Origin: JAFNAG01 sp963824985
GTDB lineage: Bacteria; Acidobacteriota; UBA6911
Reading direction: 5' to 3'
Length of the DNA: 64,000 nt
NCBI GenBank assembly: GCA_963824985.1
Contig: CAWGRQ010000036.1
Span: 248,001 to 312,000, forward strand
Both the position numbers and the translations under genes were made by a program. Of this stretch, positions 9,178 to 17,884 are shown one piece after another. The notes under the pieces are model-generated. The model was not told the origin of the DNA, ran no database searches, and was given only the letters and a program-made list of their open reading frames with translations. Every line of letters begins with the position of its first letter. Position 1 is the stretch's first letter.

Positions 9178-9250
9178 GGCGCGCTCTCCTGTGGACGTTT
9201 TCTATATTATTTCACAGGCATCGGATGCCTTCCATGGTCCAGGCACAAAA

Positions 9251-9287
9251 AGGCCGGATCTGGATGGGTCACATCCAGATCCGGCCT
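9251..9287 (-). terminator. intrinsic terminator between pal and cpoB
   Basis: A perfect 16-bp inverted repeat (9251-9266 with 9272-9287) encloses a five-base loop. On the minus strand the stem runs directly into five T residues. It is oriented to stop transcription coming from pal. It lies inside an otherwise co-directional Tol-Pal cluster. Confidence 0.85.
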
Positions 9288-9310
9288 GGTTCGCCTCGCG
9301 GGATGAGAAC

Positions 9311-10075
9311 TCAGCGCATGACAAAATGCGCGCGGCGGTTCTGTCTCCAGGCTTCCTCGTCGTGACCCGGGGCGAACGGCCGTTCCTCCCCGTAACTGAT
9401 GATGTCGATGCGGCCCGGGTCGATACCCTGCGCCACGAGGAATGATTTGACCTCGTTGGCCCGCTTGTCACCCAGCGCCAGGTTATATTTTTCGGAACCG
9501 CGTTCGTCGCAATGCCCCTCGATGGTGATGCGGATGCCGCGGCGATCGTTCAGAGCCCGCGCATTCTGCATCAGCACCTCGCGGGCGTCGCCGCGAATGT
9601 TGTATTGGTCATAGTCGAAAAACACATCCTTGATCATTTCGTTGAAGACATCCGTGTCGCTCAGAGGGCGAACCGCAGGAGGGATCACCTCGGCGACATT
9701 TACTGTGATCCGCACCTCAGCATCGGCTGTTCCGCCGGGTCCCGTGGCTCGAGCCCTGTATGTGGTGGAGGCCGTCGGTGTCACGGTGCGGGTGCCCGTC
9801 GCTTCGACCGTTCCGATGCCGCCGTCAATGGAAACCTCGGTTGCATTGGCGGTACGCCACGAGAGCGTCGAAGACTGCCCCCTTTCGATGGCAGCCGGTG
9901 ATGCGGCAAAGGTGATCGTTGGAGCCGGCGGCGTCGGTGGAGCCTCCGTGGGTGTCGTCGGCGGGGCGACCGCCGGCGGCGGAGCGGCGACCTTCTTGGC
10001 ACATCCGGGCATCGTAATGGAAATCGCTACCAGAAGAAGAACAATGATAGCTACCGGGTGCAAGACTTTTCTCAT
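9311..10075 (-). CDS. pal: Pal-like lipoprotein with an Ig-like domain before the OmpA domain
   Basis: The outer-membrane lipoprotein that ties the Tol system to peptidoglycan. The signal ends at MPGC (Cys25), followed by a Pro/Ala/Thr-rich linker. Residues about 52-127 look like a small Ig-like beta-sandwich (AIERGQSSTLSWRTANATEV, then GTRTVTPTASTTYRARATG). The C-terminal OmpA domain carries the peptidoglycan-binding motif IEGHCDERGSEKYNLALGDK. E. coli Pal lacks the Ig-like part. The start at 10075 is chosen because GAAGGAGG lies eight bases upstream and the signal peptide begins there; the frame is open a further 38 codons. 254 aa. Confidence 0.88.
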   Translation of the reverse strand: MRKVLHPVAIIVLLLVAISITMPGCAKKVAAPPPAVAPPTTPTEAPPTPPAPTITFAASPAAIERGQSSTLSWRTANATEVSIDGGIGTVEATGTRTVTPTASTTYRARATGPGGTADAEVRITVNVAEVIPPAVRPLSDTDVFNEMIKDVFFDYDQYNIRGDAREVLMQNARALNDRRGIRITIEGHCDERGSEKYNLALGDKRANEVKSFLVAQGIDPGRIDIISYGEERPFAPGHDEEAWRQNRRAHFVMR

Positions 10076-10231
10076 GAGATGGGCCTCCTTCTGATTCTGG
10101 ATTGGTTCCCGATGTCGCGTTTTCGTGCGGTTAATTTTCATTCCACGACGCCAGCTTTTACTATAACACAGCCTCCTGCTTGACTGCACAAAAACGCAAA
10201 GGCGCGCAATATTTTTGTCCGCTGTTAGATC

Positions 10232-11566
10232 CTAACGCGTGTACCCGCTCCATGCCGGGCAGGTATTGGTCCCCTGGCTGGTGATCATGCGCAGTTCCGG
10301 ATTGTTGGTGTCAGCCAGCATAATGAAAATCTGATCGCTGCCCGAGCGGTTGGATTGGAATGCCAGATGCCGCCCATCCGGCGCCCAGGATGGCGATTCG
10401 TTACTCCCTGAATCGCTCGTCAGCTGACGGATGGAGCCGGTGCTCACCTCGGCGATGTAGATGTCATAGTTTTCCGCCATGCGCGGCTTCCAATGGAAGG
10501 CGATCCACCGCCCGTCGGGCGACCAGGCCGGGGAATCGGCATCCCCCCCCTCCTTGACAATCCGGCGCACATTCGCGCCATCCGTATCGCAAATGTAAAT
10601 CTGAGGCGTGCCGTCGCGATTGGAAATGAATGCAATCTGATTCCCCGACGGGGCCCAGGTGGGAGACGAATTGACCGCCCGGCTGTTGGTAATATTCCGC
10701 CGCTCGGATCCGTCCAGCTTGGAGATGTAAATGTCAATGTTCCCCCTCGCGTCCCGCATGGCAAAAGCCAGCCGTGTTCCGTCCCGCGCAATCATCGGAG
10801 TGGAGGTCATGGAGTTGAACATGGGGAAGGGGAGGTGATCGCCGTTCAAATAGGAGTAAATGTTGATTTCAGGCTTTCCGGTCCGGTAACTGACAAAGGT
10901 CAGCTTTGAATTGTCCGGAGACCAGGAGGGAAAGAGGTTCAGAGAACCGTTGCGGGTAAAGGCGCGTTGATCGTTGCCGTCATAATCCATGACGTAGATC
11001 TCTTTCGCGGCTCCGCGCCGGGAAGTGTAGGCGATCTTGGTCGACGATATTCCGCGAGAGGCGCCGGCAGTAAGCCTGGTGACAATCTCGTCGGCCCAGC
11101 GATGCGCAATCGATCTCACCTGATCGGTGTCTCCGCCAATGATCTGGCCGAAACTCATCAGGCGCTGTTTAACGTCATAGACCCGAAGCGTCGCGCGCAG
11201 GATGCCGCCATCCATTTCGATCGTGCCTGCCGTCAGGAAGCTTACCTTAAATGGAAGCGCGCTCCAGGCATCGTAATTGATATCTTCAGGGCGGAAGATC
11301 GGTTGCGGCGGGTAAAAGCTCTTGCCGGCCATGGTGAAATACCCGGAAAACTTCAGATCCGCCCAGAGTACTTCGTTGAAGACCTTCAGCGAGGGGGCCA
11401 ACTCTGCCGCCTGCCCGCTTCTGAGCGGCTGAATGTCTGCGGCGGCCAGGATCATCTCTTCCTGGGGCGCGGGGCGGATGGTGAATTGGGGCTTTTCCTG
11501 CATGCCGCGGGAGGGAATTCCCGCCAGGAAAAGCAGGGCCGCAATCAGAACTTTGTTTACGCGCAT
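10232..11566 (-). CDS. tolB: TolB, periplasmic beta-propeller of the Tol-Pal system
   Basis: Periplasmic protein that links TolA and Pal. A signal peptide (VLIAALLFLAGIPSRG) is followed by the N-terminal TolB domain, which starts with a LRSGQAAELAPSLKVFNEVL segment and includes the WADEIVTRLTA region. From residue 170 comes a six-bladed propeller with WD40-like repeats (PSWSPDNSKLTFVS, PTWAPSGNQIAFIS, PAWSPDGRWIAFHW, PSWAPDGRHLAFQSNRSG). 444 aa is normal. It overlaps neither neighbour and begins one base after the tolA/tonB stop. Confidence 0.95.
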   Translation of the reverse strand: MRVNKVLIAALLFLAGIPSRGMQEKPQFTIRPAPQEEMILAAADIQPLRSGQAAELAPSLKVFNEVLWADLKFSGYFTMAGKSFYPPQPIFRPEDINYDAWSALPFKVSFLTAGTIEMDGGILRATLRVYDVKQRLMSFGQIIGGDTDQVRSIAHRWADEIVTRLTAGASRGISSTKIAYTSRRGAAKEIYVMDYDGNDQRAFTRNGSLNLFPSWSPDNSKLTFVSYRTGKPEINIYSYLNGDHLPFPMFNSMTSTPMIARDGTRLAFAMRDARGNIDIYISKLDGSERRNITNSRAVNSSPTWAPSGNQIAFISNRDGTPQIYICDTDGANVRRIVKEGGDADSPAWSPDGRWIAFHWKPRMAENYDIYIAEVSTGSIRQLTSDSGSNESPSWAPDGRHLAFQSNRSGSDQIFIMLADTNNPELRMITSQGTNTCPAWSGYTR

Positions 11567-11567
11567 C

Positions 11568-12425
11568 TCACTCCTTGGGGATCAATGTTTCCTTATCTGG
11601 AGGATAGACAAACTGGCAAACGAACTGCAGGGGTTTGCCACGCAGTTCCGGCGGCGGTGGAGACAGCGGTGTCGACGAGCGGATCGCGCGCTCGGCCGTA
11701 AGATCCAGGGCTTCATTGCCGGAAGATTTTTCCTTCTTGATGTCATAAATGCGCCCGTCCGCGCCAACCAGGAAACTGAAAACGATTTCGATGCGCTGCT
11801 GGATCCCAATCGGTTTGATCCAGGCCTGGCTGATGCGTGCTTCCACGGTTCGCGCGTACCAGGAGTCGATTAAACCTCCGGATCCCGACCCTATCGAAAC
11901 GCCGCCCCCCCCGCCGGCGCCGCCGCCGGAACCTCCGGCCAGGCCGCCGGTTCCGCCGGCGCCCTTGGCGCCCGCAACCGGAATGGGGCCTTTCGCCGGA
12001 GGAGCCGCAGGCTTGTCCCCTTTTTTGGCTATTGGCTCTGCGACCTTCTTGATGACTTTCGGCTTTACCGTATCAGGCAGCGGGACAGCCTTCGCCAGAT
12101 CTTCCTTGGCAGCCTCCTTCTTGGCGGGCTTTTCCACCGGAAGAGCCGGCGGCTGAGGCGTCATCGCCGGTTTGAACAGCCCGGCGCCACCCCCCAGATC
12201 ATCGGCCACGCCCACTGTGTAGGATTCCCCGCCGGTGCCGCCACCCGGCCCAGTTCCAATCCGGATAGGCGACATCTCGGGCATGAGCAGAGGCGCCACC
12301 AGAAAGAACGCGAGCAGGGCGCCGTGCAATCCGATTGCGAAAACAAAGGCCCTGCCATAGCGCTCCTGAATCAGCGGCAGGTCGAGCAGCGTTCCTCGAG
12401 GTGATGTCTGGCGCATCGCAATCAC
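11568..12425 (-). CDS. TolA/TonB-type energy-transducing protein
   Basis: Occupies the tolA position. One membrane helix (about residues 24-46) anchors it in the inner membrane. Then come a Lys/Pro/Ala-rich periplasmic arm, a Gly-rich stretch (about residues 155-185) and a C-terminal TonB/TolA-like domain (WYARTVEARISQAWIKP...IVFSFLVGADGRIYDI). It should carry proton-motive energy from TolQR to TolB/Pal. Start is GTG 12425, one base after the tolR stop; ATG 12416 is an alternative. 285 aa, shorter than E. coli TolA because the helical arm is brief. Confidence 0.87.
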   Translation of the reverse strand: MIAMRQTSPRGTLLDLPLIQERYGRAFVFAIGLHGALLAFFLVAPLLMPEMSPIRIGTGPGGGTGGESYTVGVADDLGGGAGLFKPAMTPQPPALPVEKPAKKEAAKEDLAKAVPLPDTVKPKVIKKVAEPIAKKGDKPAAPPAKGPIPVAGAKGAGGTGGLAGGSGGGAGGGGGVSIGSGSGGLIDSWYARTVEARISQAWIKPIGIQQRIEIVFSFLVGADGRIYDIKKEKSSGNEALDLTAERAIRSSTPLSPPPPELRGKPLQFVCQFVYPPDKETLIPKE

Positions 12426-12426
12426 G

Positions 12427-12852
12427 CTATCGCTTTTTGGGCGTTTGAAATGGCTTGGTTACAAGCTTGAGTTCGCTGTACCCGGCGCTGCGCACCTGAT
12501 CGATCACCGACACGATCGAAGCCCATTTCACATCCTTGTCGGCTCGCAAATAGACCGGGTCCTTCGGCCCTTTCATATCTCTCTTAAGACGTTCGGGAAT
12601 GGTCGAAAGGTTGATTACTTCTGAACCGTAATAGAGAAAACCTTCACGGCTGATCGAAAGGACGACATTCTCAGCCGGATTGGTGTCGGCGGCCGCCCGT
12701 GTTTCAGGCAACTGGACATCTATCCCGGTCTGGAGGATCGGCGCCGTCACCATGAAAATGACGAGCAGCACGAGCATAACATCCACCAGCGGCGTGACAT
12801 TGATTTCGGACAGAGACGTGGCCGTACGCCCCTGGGGGGTCGTGAAAGCCAT
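12427..12852 (-). CDS. tolR: TolR/ExbD biopolymer transport protein
   Basis: Component of the TolQR proton channel. One N-terminal transmembrane helix begins SEINVTPLVDVMLVLLVIF and contains the Asp that carries protons (VDVMLVLL). A small periplasmic domain follows, ending ELKLVTKPF. 141 aa is typical. The ATG overlaps the tolQ stop by one base, so translation is coupled. Confidence 0.94.
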   Translation of the reverse strand: MAFTTPQGRTATSLSEINVTPLVDVMLVLLVIFMVTAPILQTGIDVQLPETRAAADTNPAENVVLSISREGFLYYGSEVINLSTIPERLKRDMKGPKDPVYLRADKDVKWASIVSVIDQVRSAGYSELKLVTKPFQTPKKR

Positions 12853-13679
12853 TAGCCGAAGCTCCTCTCCACCAGGTTGATCAGTTCGGTCGAAAAGTCA
12901 TCCATTTCCGAAGCGATATTTTTGATGCCATGGATGAACTGGTTATATCCGATCACTGCCGGAATCGCCGCGAACAACCCTGCGGCCGTCGCTACCAGCG
13001 CCTCCGCTATCCCAGGCGCAACCGCCTGGATCGAGGCTGTCTTCTCCAATCCCAAGCCCTGAAACGCGTTGATAATGCCGACTACCGTACCCAGAAGCCC
13101 GACAAACGGAGTCACCGATCCGGTCGTCGCCAGCCAGCTCATGTTTCGCTCCAAAACCGATACCTCCGCGGTTGCAGCCCGTTGAATGGAGCGCTGAATG
13201 CTGGCCAGATTCCTTTCCGTTAGTACCGGATGCCCTGGATTTCCCGAGCTTTCTTTGGCCTTGGAACTCTGGAGCTGAGCATTCAGCTCTTGATAGGCTG
13301 CAGTAAAAACCCCGGAAAGGGGAGTGCCACGATAGTGCTCGCAAGCGAGATTCACCTCGCTCAGACGGGCGCTCTTGCGGAAGATGGCGATAAATCCTCG
13401 ACTGTGCCTTTCGATGTTGCGAAAGGTCAGCCATTTGCGCAACATGATGGTCCAGGAGATGAGCGAGAAAATCAGCAGGACGGCCAGAATAACGTCCGCA
13501 AACAGGCCCATCCGGAAAATCAGCCCTATGATGCCACCGGTCCCGGGAGACTCAGCCTGAAACGCCAATGTCCAAGTCAGGTTTGGAATGATTTCACCCT
13601 CCAGAAATGAAACAGGTGTGTAATGCCATAACGTTAAGACGTACCATAGCTTACAGGCGATGTCAAACATTCTTCGCAT
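12852..13679 (-). CDS. tolQ: TolQ/ExbB proton channel protein
   Basis: Inner-membrane component of the TolQR motor with three transmembrane helices: residues about 58-80 (LFADVILAVLLIFSLISW), then two near residues 180-245 around the family block TTGSVTPFVGLLGTVVGIINAF and ALVATAAGLFAAIPAVIGYN. A large cytoplasmic loop lies between helices 1 and 2. The frame is open to ATG 13679, but the first 30 residues do not look like TolQ and no good ribosome binding site precedes that ATG. A strong GGAGGG at 13597-13602 sits seven bases before an ATT codon at 13589, which would give a normal 245-aa TolQ. Confidence 0.92.
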   Translation of the reverse strand: MRRMFDIACKLWYVLTLWHYTPVSFLEGEIIPNLTWTLAFQAESPGTGGIIGLIFRMGLFADVILAVLLIFSLISWTIMLRKWLTFRNIERHSRGFIAIFRKSARLSEVNLACEHYRGTPLSGVFTAAYQELNAQLQSSKAKESSGNPGHPVLTERNLASIQRSIQRAATAEVSVLERNMSWLATTGSVTPFVGLLGTVVGIINAFQGLGLEKTASIQAVAPGIAEALVATAAGLFAAIPAVIGYNQFIHGIKNIASEMDDFSTELINLVERSFG

Positions 13680-13774
13680 CGATTCTTCATCAAACCGTTC
13701 CTGTGCTAGACTAAGCTCAGCTGATGGATTGATGCTAACGGTTAAACCGGCCGAATGGAAAGGCAGATAGGGGT

Positions 13775-14734
13775 ATGCTCCGGTTCCTGAGAATCCGCGA
13801 TTTTGCCCTGATACGAAAACTGGAAGTGGAATTTGGGGAAGGACTGATAATTCTGACCGGTGAGACCGGTTCTGGAAAATCGATCATTGTCGACGCTCTG
13901 GCACTGCTCCTCGGCAACAGGTCCTCCCAGGAAATGGTTCGCTCCAATGCCGACGTCGCCATCCTCGAGGGAGTGTTTTCACTGGATAGGCCGAAAGTTA
14001 GGGAACAGCTCGCCGCAGCGGGGATTGAGGCAGCAGATGACACCCTGATCATTCGCCGGGAGATTTCGGCGGGCGGTCGCGGGCGCGTGTTCATCAACAA
14101 CAGCCTGGCGACTCTTAGCCTGCTCAAATCCATCGGCAGCGACCTGGCGGACATTCACGGACAGCAGGATCACCAGGCGCTGCTGGACCTGTCATCCCAT
14201 CTGAAGTGGCTCGATCGGTTTGGCGGAAATGAAGCCCGGGCTCGGGAGCTGGGTGCGCAATACGAACTCGTGCGCCAGACGGAACATCGTCTTGAAGACC
14301 TGACCATGAATGAGCAGGAGAGAATACGGCTCCTGGACATCCTTCGCTTCCAGGTCGCTGAGATTCGACATGCCCAGATCCAACCGCAGGAGAAGGAGGA
14401 ACTGGAGAATGAACGTTCCATTCTCGGCAATCGGGAAAAAGTATCTGCACTCGCCAATGAAGCCTACTCCCTGCTTTATGAGAACGAGAATTCGATCCTG
14501 GACCAGCTTGGCCGGCTGGCTCGCGTTCTGCAGGATCTTTCAGGTTTTGATGCCGGTTGGGCGGACCATGCGCAGGGGTTGAGGGAAAGCCTGTACCGCC
14601 TCGAAGATCTCTCCTATTCGGCACGGGATTATGCCGGAACGATTGACTTCAGCCCGGATCGGCTTGAACAGGTCGAGCGCCGACTCTCGGGATCTCGAGC
14701 GGCTCCTGGCAAAATACGGCAAATCATTGGATGA
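13775..14734 (+). CDS. recN: RecN, N-terminal two thirds (split by frameshift)
   Basis: RecN is an SMC-like ATPase that organises broken DNA ends for recombinational repair. This frame holds the N-terminal ATPase lobe: the Walker A is LTGETGSGKSIIVDALALLL near residue 30, and the Q-loop-like DIHGQQDHQALLD lies near residue 130. A coiled coil follows to about residue 303. The frame departs from the family at 14684-14687, where a CTCT contains one base too many. Reading on in the other frame gives RDLERLLAKYGKSLDEV, exactly what RecN requires. The last 16 or so residues of this frame are therefore not RecN sequence. It is divergent from tolQ and precedes miaB. Confidence 0.88.
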   Translation: MLRFLRIRDFALIRKLEVEFGEGLIILTGETGSGKSIIVDALALLLGNRSSQEMVRSNADVAILEGVFSLDRPKVREQLAAAGIEAADDTLIIRREISAGGRGRVFINNSLATLSLLKSIGSDLADIHGQQDHQALLDLSSHLKWLDRFGGNEARARELGAQYELVRQTEHRLEDLTMNEQERIRLLDILRFQVAEIRHAQIQPQEKEELENERSILGNREKVSALANEAYSLLYENENSILDQLGRLARVLQDLSGFDAGWADHAQGLRESLYRLEDLSYSARDYAGTIDFSPDRLEQVERRLSGSRAAPGKIRQIIG

Positions 14735-15500
14735 GGTTCTTGCCTTTGCCGGTGACTGCGAGCGGAGATTGGAGGAACTTGATTCCTCCAGCGACACTTC
14801 CAGGCGATTGGTCACGGAACTGGGTGAGCAACTGAATCATTATTTTGCGCTGGCGGATCAGCTTTCCTCCAAACGACGCAAGGACGCAATGCGTCTCGAG
14901 CGCGAGATGCGCAAAGAATTCCAGTCCCTGGCGATGGAGAAGATGAATCTCAAGGTGCAGTTTCAGACCGTACCTCGCACCGGCTCCGCCGGTCCGGGGC
15001 GAATTCCCGCGGGCTGTGGACCTGGAGGTGTAGATCAGGTAGAGTTTCTATTGGCGCCCAATATCGGAGAGGAGATAAGGCCGTTGGTGCGGATTGCTTC
15101 CGGCGGCGAGCTTTCGCGCATCATGCTGGCGATCAAAACGTTGTGCGGAGGCGGCGAACAGGGGAAAACCCTGGTTTTCGATGAAATCGATGCCGGTATC
15201 GGCGGCCGAGTGGCGGAGGTAATCGGCCGGCGGCTGAGAGAGGCGGCCACGCAAAGCCAGGTTCTGTGCGTGACCCATCTGCCGCAGATCGCCGTCTACG
15301 CCCATGAGCATTTCATGGTGCATAAAGAGCAGGTCGAGGGGAGGACCGAAACGTTCCTCGATCGGTTGCGCGAGCCGGAACGCGTCCAGGAGCTGGCCCG
15401 CATGATGGGAGGAGAGATCATCACGGAAACCACCCGGCGCCATGCCCGCGAAATGCGAGAGTTGGTCGGCAAGGAAGCCAAGAGAGAAGTCCGGAAATAG
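14688..15500 (+). CDS. recN: RecN, C-terminal part (split by frameshift)
   Basis: Continuation of recN in the next frame after the one-base insertion at 14684-14687. It contains the second half of the coiled coil, the ABC signature region IASGGELSRIMLAIK, Walker B VFDEIDAGIGG, and the conserved VLCVTHLPQIAVYAHEHF, then the C-terminal QELARMMGG. Together the two parts make a full-length RecN of about 575 aa with no missing domain. This suggests a sequence error or a very recent mutation. It ends two bases before the miaB ATG. Confidence 0.88.
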   Translation, partial: RDLERLLAKYGKSLDEVLAFAGDCERRLEELDSSSDTSRRLVTELGEQLNHYFALADQLSSKRRKDAMRLEREMRKEFQSLAMEKMNLKVQFQTVPRTGSAGPGRIPAGCGPGGVDQVEFLLAPNIGEEIRPLVRIASGGELSRIMLAIKTLCGGGEQGKTLVFDEIDAGIGGRVAEVIGRRLREAATQSQVLCVTHLPQIAVYAHEHFMVHKEQVEGRTETFLDRLREPERVQELARMMGGEIITETTRRHAREMRELVGKEAKREVRK

Positions 15501-15502
15501 GA

Positions 15503-16819
15503 ATGGGAAAGAAATACTTTATCGAAACCTTCGGCTGCCAGATGAATGAACTGGACTCGGAGAAGATTGCCGGCAACCTGAAACATGGGGGGCTGGAACC
15601 GGCCGGCAGCGCAGCCGCAGCCGACGTTCTGATTCTCAATACCTGCAGCGTGCGCGAAAAGGCGGTCCAAAAGGTCTATACCCGTCTGGGAGAGATTAGG
15701 CGGTATAGGAATGAACGACAAGATCTGCTGATCGGCGTCGTCGGATGCATGGCCCAAATGGAAGGTGCGAAACTGCTCAAGAAGGCGCCATTTGTAAACA
15801 TCGTGGCCGGTCCACAAAAGGGACATGTCATGGCTGCACTCGTGGAACAGGCGGCTGGATCGCGCACCCCGGCCGTCGATTTGCGTATGGACGATGATCC
15901 AGAACCTCTTGAAAATGCATACGTTTTACGGGAAAACCCGTGGCGGGCCTCAGTCACCATCAGCGAAGGGTGCGATCGGCAATGCAGCTTTTGCATCGTT
16001 CCTTTCACCCGTGGCAAACAGAGGGACCGGGAGAGCGAAAACATAATCCGCGAAGTCGAGCAACTGGTAGCCCAAGGATACCTGGAGATTGTGCTCCTGG
16101 GCCAGACCGTGAATGCCTATCGCGATCCATCCCCCGAAGGACTTACATTTTCCGGACTGCTCCGCCGCCTGGCCAGGATCACGGGCCTGCGGCGCATTCG
16201 GTTTGCAGCGCCCCATCCGAATGAATTCGACGATGATCTGCTGGAGGCGCTCGATTCGTTGCCCCAGATCTGCAATCAGGTCCACCTGCCGGTCCAGTCC
16301 GGTTCCGACAGGATACTGCGCCTCATGCGCCGCGGATACACACGGGAGAAATATCTCCACACTGTGGCCAGAATCCGGCGCTGTTCCCGAACGATTGCGA
16401 TTACTACCGACATCATCGTGGGATTCCCGGGCGAGACCGATATGGACTTTCGGGATACTCTCAGTCTGCTTGCTGCGGTACACTATGATGGTGTTTTCTC
16501 TTTTAAATACTCGCCCCGGCCCAATACTGCAGCCCTGAAGTTGGACGGGGAGATCGCCGACCCGGAAAAGGGAAGCCGGCTCCGAATCGTGCAGGATCAG
16601 CAGAAGCTGATCCAACTCAACCGAAACGCCGCCTGGCAGGGGCAGCAGGTAGAGGTTCTGGTTGAAGGGCGGCCCCGGAACACGTTTTCCCTTTCCGGTC
16701 GCATGAGCAACAACCGGATCGTTAATTTTGACGGCCCGGAAAACCTCCTTGGGCACTTTGTATCTGTTGCTATAACAGGGTTTAGCGCCAACAGTCTAAA
16801 GGGCGTCCTGAACCCATAG
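15503..16819 (+). CDS. miaB: MiaB, tRNA-2-methylthio-N6-isopentenyladenosine synthase
   Basis: Radical-SAM methylthiotransferase that modifies A37 of tRNAs reading UNN codons. Domains in order: UPF0004 domain with cluster cysteines in FIETFGCQMNELDS, ILNTCSVREKA and GVVGCMAQ; radical-SAM domain with Cys157, Cys161 and Cys164 (CDRQCSFC); C-terminal TRAM domain (VLVEGRPRNTFSLSGR). 438 aa is the standard length. GATMDFRDTL-type region GETDMDFRDTLSLL distinguishes it as MiaB rather than RimO. It starts two bases after recN. Confidence 0.95.
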   Translation: MGKKYFIETFGCQMNELDSEKIAGNLKHGGLEPAGSAAAADVLILNTCSVREKAVQKVYTRLGEIRRYRNERQDLLIGVVGCMAQMEGAKLLKKAPFVNIVAGPQKGHVMAALVEQAAGSRTPAVDLRMDDDPEPLENAYVLRENPWRASVTISEGCDRQCSFCIVPFTRGKQRDRESENIIREVEQLVAQGYLEIVLLGQTVNAYRDPSPEGLTFSGLLRRLARITGLRRIRFAAPHPNEFDDDLLEALDSLPQICNQVHLPVQSGSDRILRLMRRGYTREKYLHTVARIRRCSRTIAITTDIIVGFPGETDMDFRDTLSLLAAVHYDGVFSFKYSPRPNTAALKLDGEIADPEKGSRLRIVQDQQKLIQLNRNAAWQGQQVEVLVEGRPRNTFSLSGRMSNNRIVNFDGPENLLGHFVSVAITGFSANSLKGVLNP

Positions 16820-16832
16820 GAGCGGAGGAATC

Positions 16833-17330
16833 ATGAAAGAGATCGAATTCAAGATTAAGGGATTGATGATGGATCCCTTGACCAATTCTCCTATTGTGGT
16901 ACTTCAGGATACCACCAGCGATACTTTGCTGCCGATTTGGGTCGGCATCTTTGAAGCTAATGCGATTGCCTTGCAGATTGAAAAAGTGGACACGCCCCGG
17001 CCGATGACTCACGATCTGATCAAGGGGATGTTGCACAATCTCGAGGCCAGGGTTACCAAAATAGTCGTCACCGAGCTCAAAGATAACACCTTTTATGCTT
17101 TGATTTTTTTGGAGGCCGGCGGTCGTGTGATTACCGTCGACTCGCGGCCTTCGGATGCCATCGCTCTGGCACTGCGCACCGAATCGCCGATTTTTGTTAC
17201 GGATGATGTCATTACCAAATCGGCAAGTTCGGCGACCGCAACCCCCTCAGCGGAGCGAAGCTCTCCCGAGGAGATCCGGAAGTGGCTGGAGAATCTGAAT
17301 CCGGACGATCTCGGGAAGTACAAGATGTGA
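16833..17330 (+). CDS. bifunctional nuclease family protein (DUF151/BFN)
   Basis: A 165-aa protein of the bifunctional nuclease family. Characteristic blocks are visible: LPIWVGIFEANAIAL, RPMTHDLIKGMLHNLEARV and VDSRPSDAIALALRTESPIF. The family has reported DNase/RNase activity and its cellular role is unclear. The C-terminal extension after residue 130 is short and Ser/Glu-rich. ATG has an AGGAGG ribosome binding site. It probably shares the miaB transcript (13-base gap). Confidence 0.9.
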   Translation: MKEIEFKIKGLMMDPLTNSPIVVLQDTTSDTLLPIWVGIFEANAIALQIEKVDTPRPMTHDLIKGMLHNLEARVTKIVVTELKDNTFYALIFLEAGGRVITVDSRPSDAIALALRTESPIFVTDDVITKSASSATATPSAERSSPEEIRKWLENLNPDDLGKYKM

Positions 17331-17600
17331 AGCGCGCGCTGCAGGTATCTGTAGTCGCCGATGCAGGCAGGACGGCATTCCTACCCGTATTACATTGTTA
17401 TTTCAGCCATTTAAGGCTTGATCAAGCCATCCTTGACCGGCGCGCGAGGGGGCGGCCCGGGCAATTCCACTCACCAACGCTAGTTTACATAATATATCTT
17501 ATCAGAAGTTGATATTCAGTCGTCGCGGCTCCCAATCCCCCGCTTTTCGCGACGCCGGGTTTGATCATAAGTGAGCATCACTCTTGGGAAATTCAAAACA

Positions 17601-17808
17601 AAAACGCCACGGATTTCACAGATTTCACTGATTTGCCTAAATATTCTCGAGCTCGCAGCACCTGGCGCGCGGGTTTTGCCTTACCTGAGCATCGCGGAAT
17701 TCCGGTTGGCTCCGCTCCTGAATATCGGCTCAGGTCGCTCCAGTTCGAACCTAATACGATCCCCCAGGCTTTTTGAATCGTGTTAATCCGTGAAATCCGT
17801 GGCGTCTT
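17601..17808. repeat. short inverted-repeat element (MITE-like)
   Basis: The left arm at 17605-17624 and the right arm at 17785-17804 are inverted copies matching at 19 of 20 positions. Both are built of short near-repeats (cggatttcac, agatttcac). About 160 bases of unrelated sequence lie between, with a smaller inner inverted repeat (cctgagc/gctcagg). No coding frame is convincing. The rest of the 17331-17884 spacer shows nothing recognisable. The element lies just before the lptF/lptG fusion gene, so it may sit in its 5' leader. Confidence 0.7.
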
Positions 17809-17884
17809 TGCTTTTTCGCGCATTTGCCTCCCACCTCCGATTTCACCACCCGTCCCTCGGTGCCTTTACTGTTATCCCTCCGGT

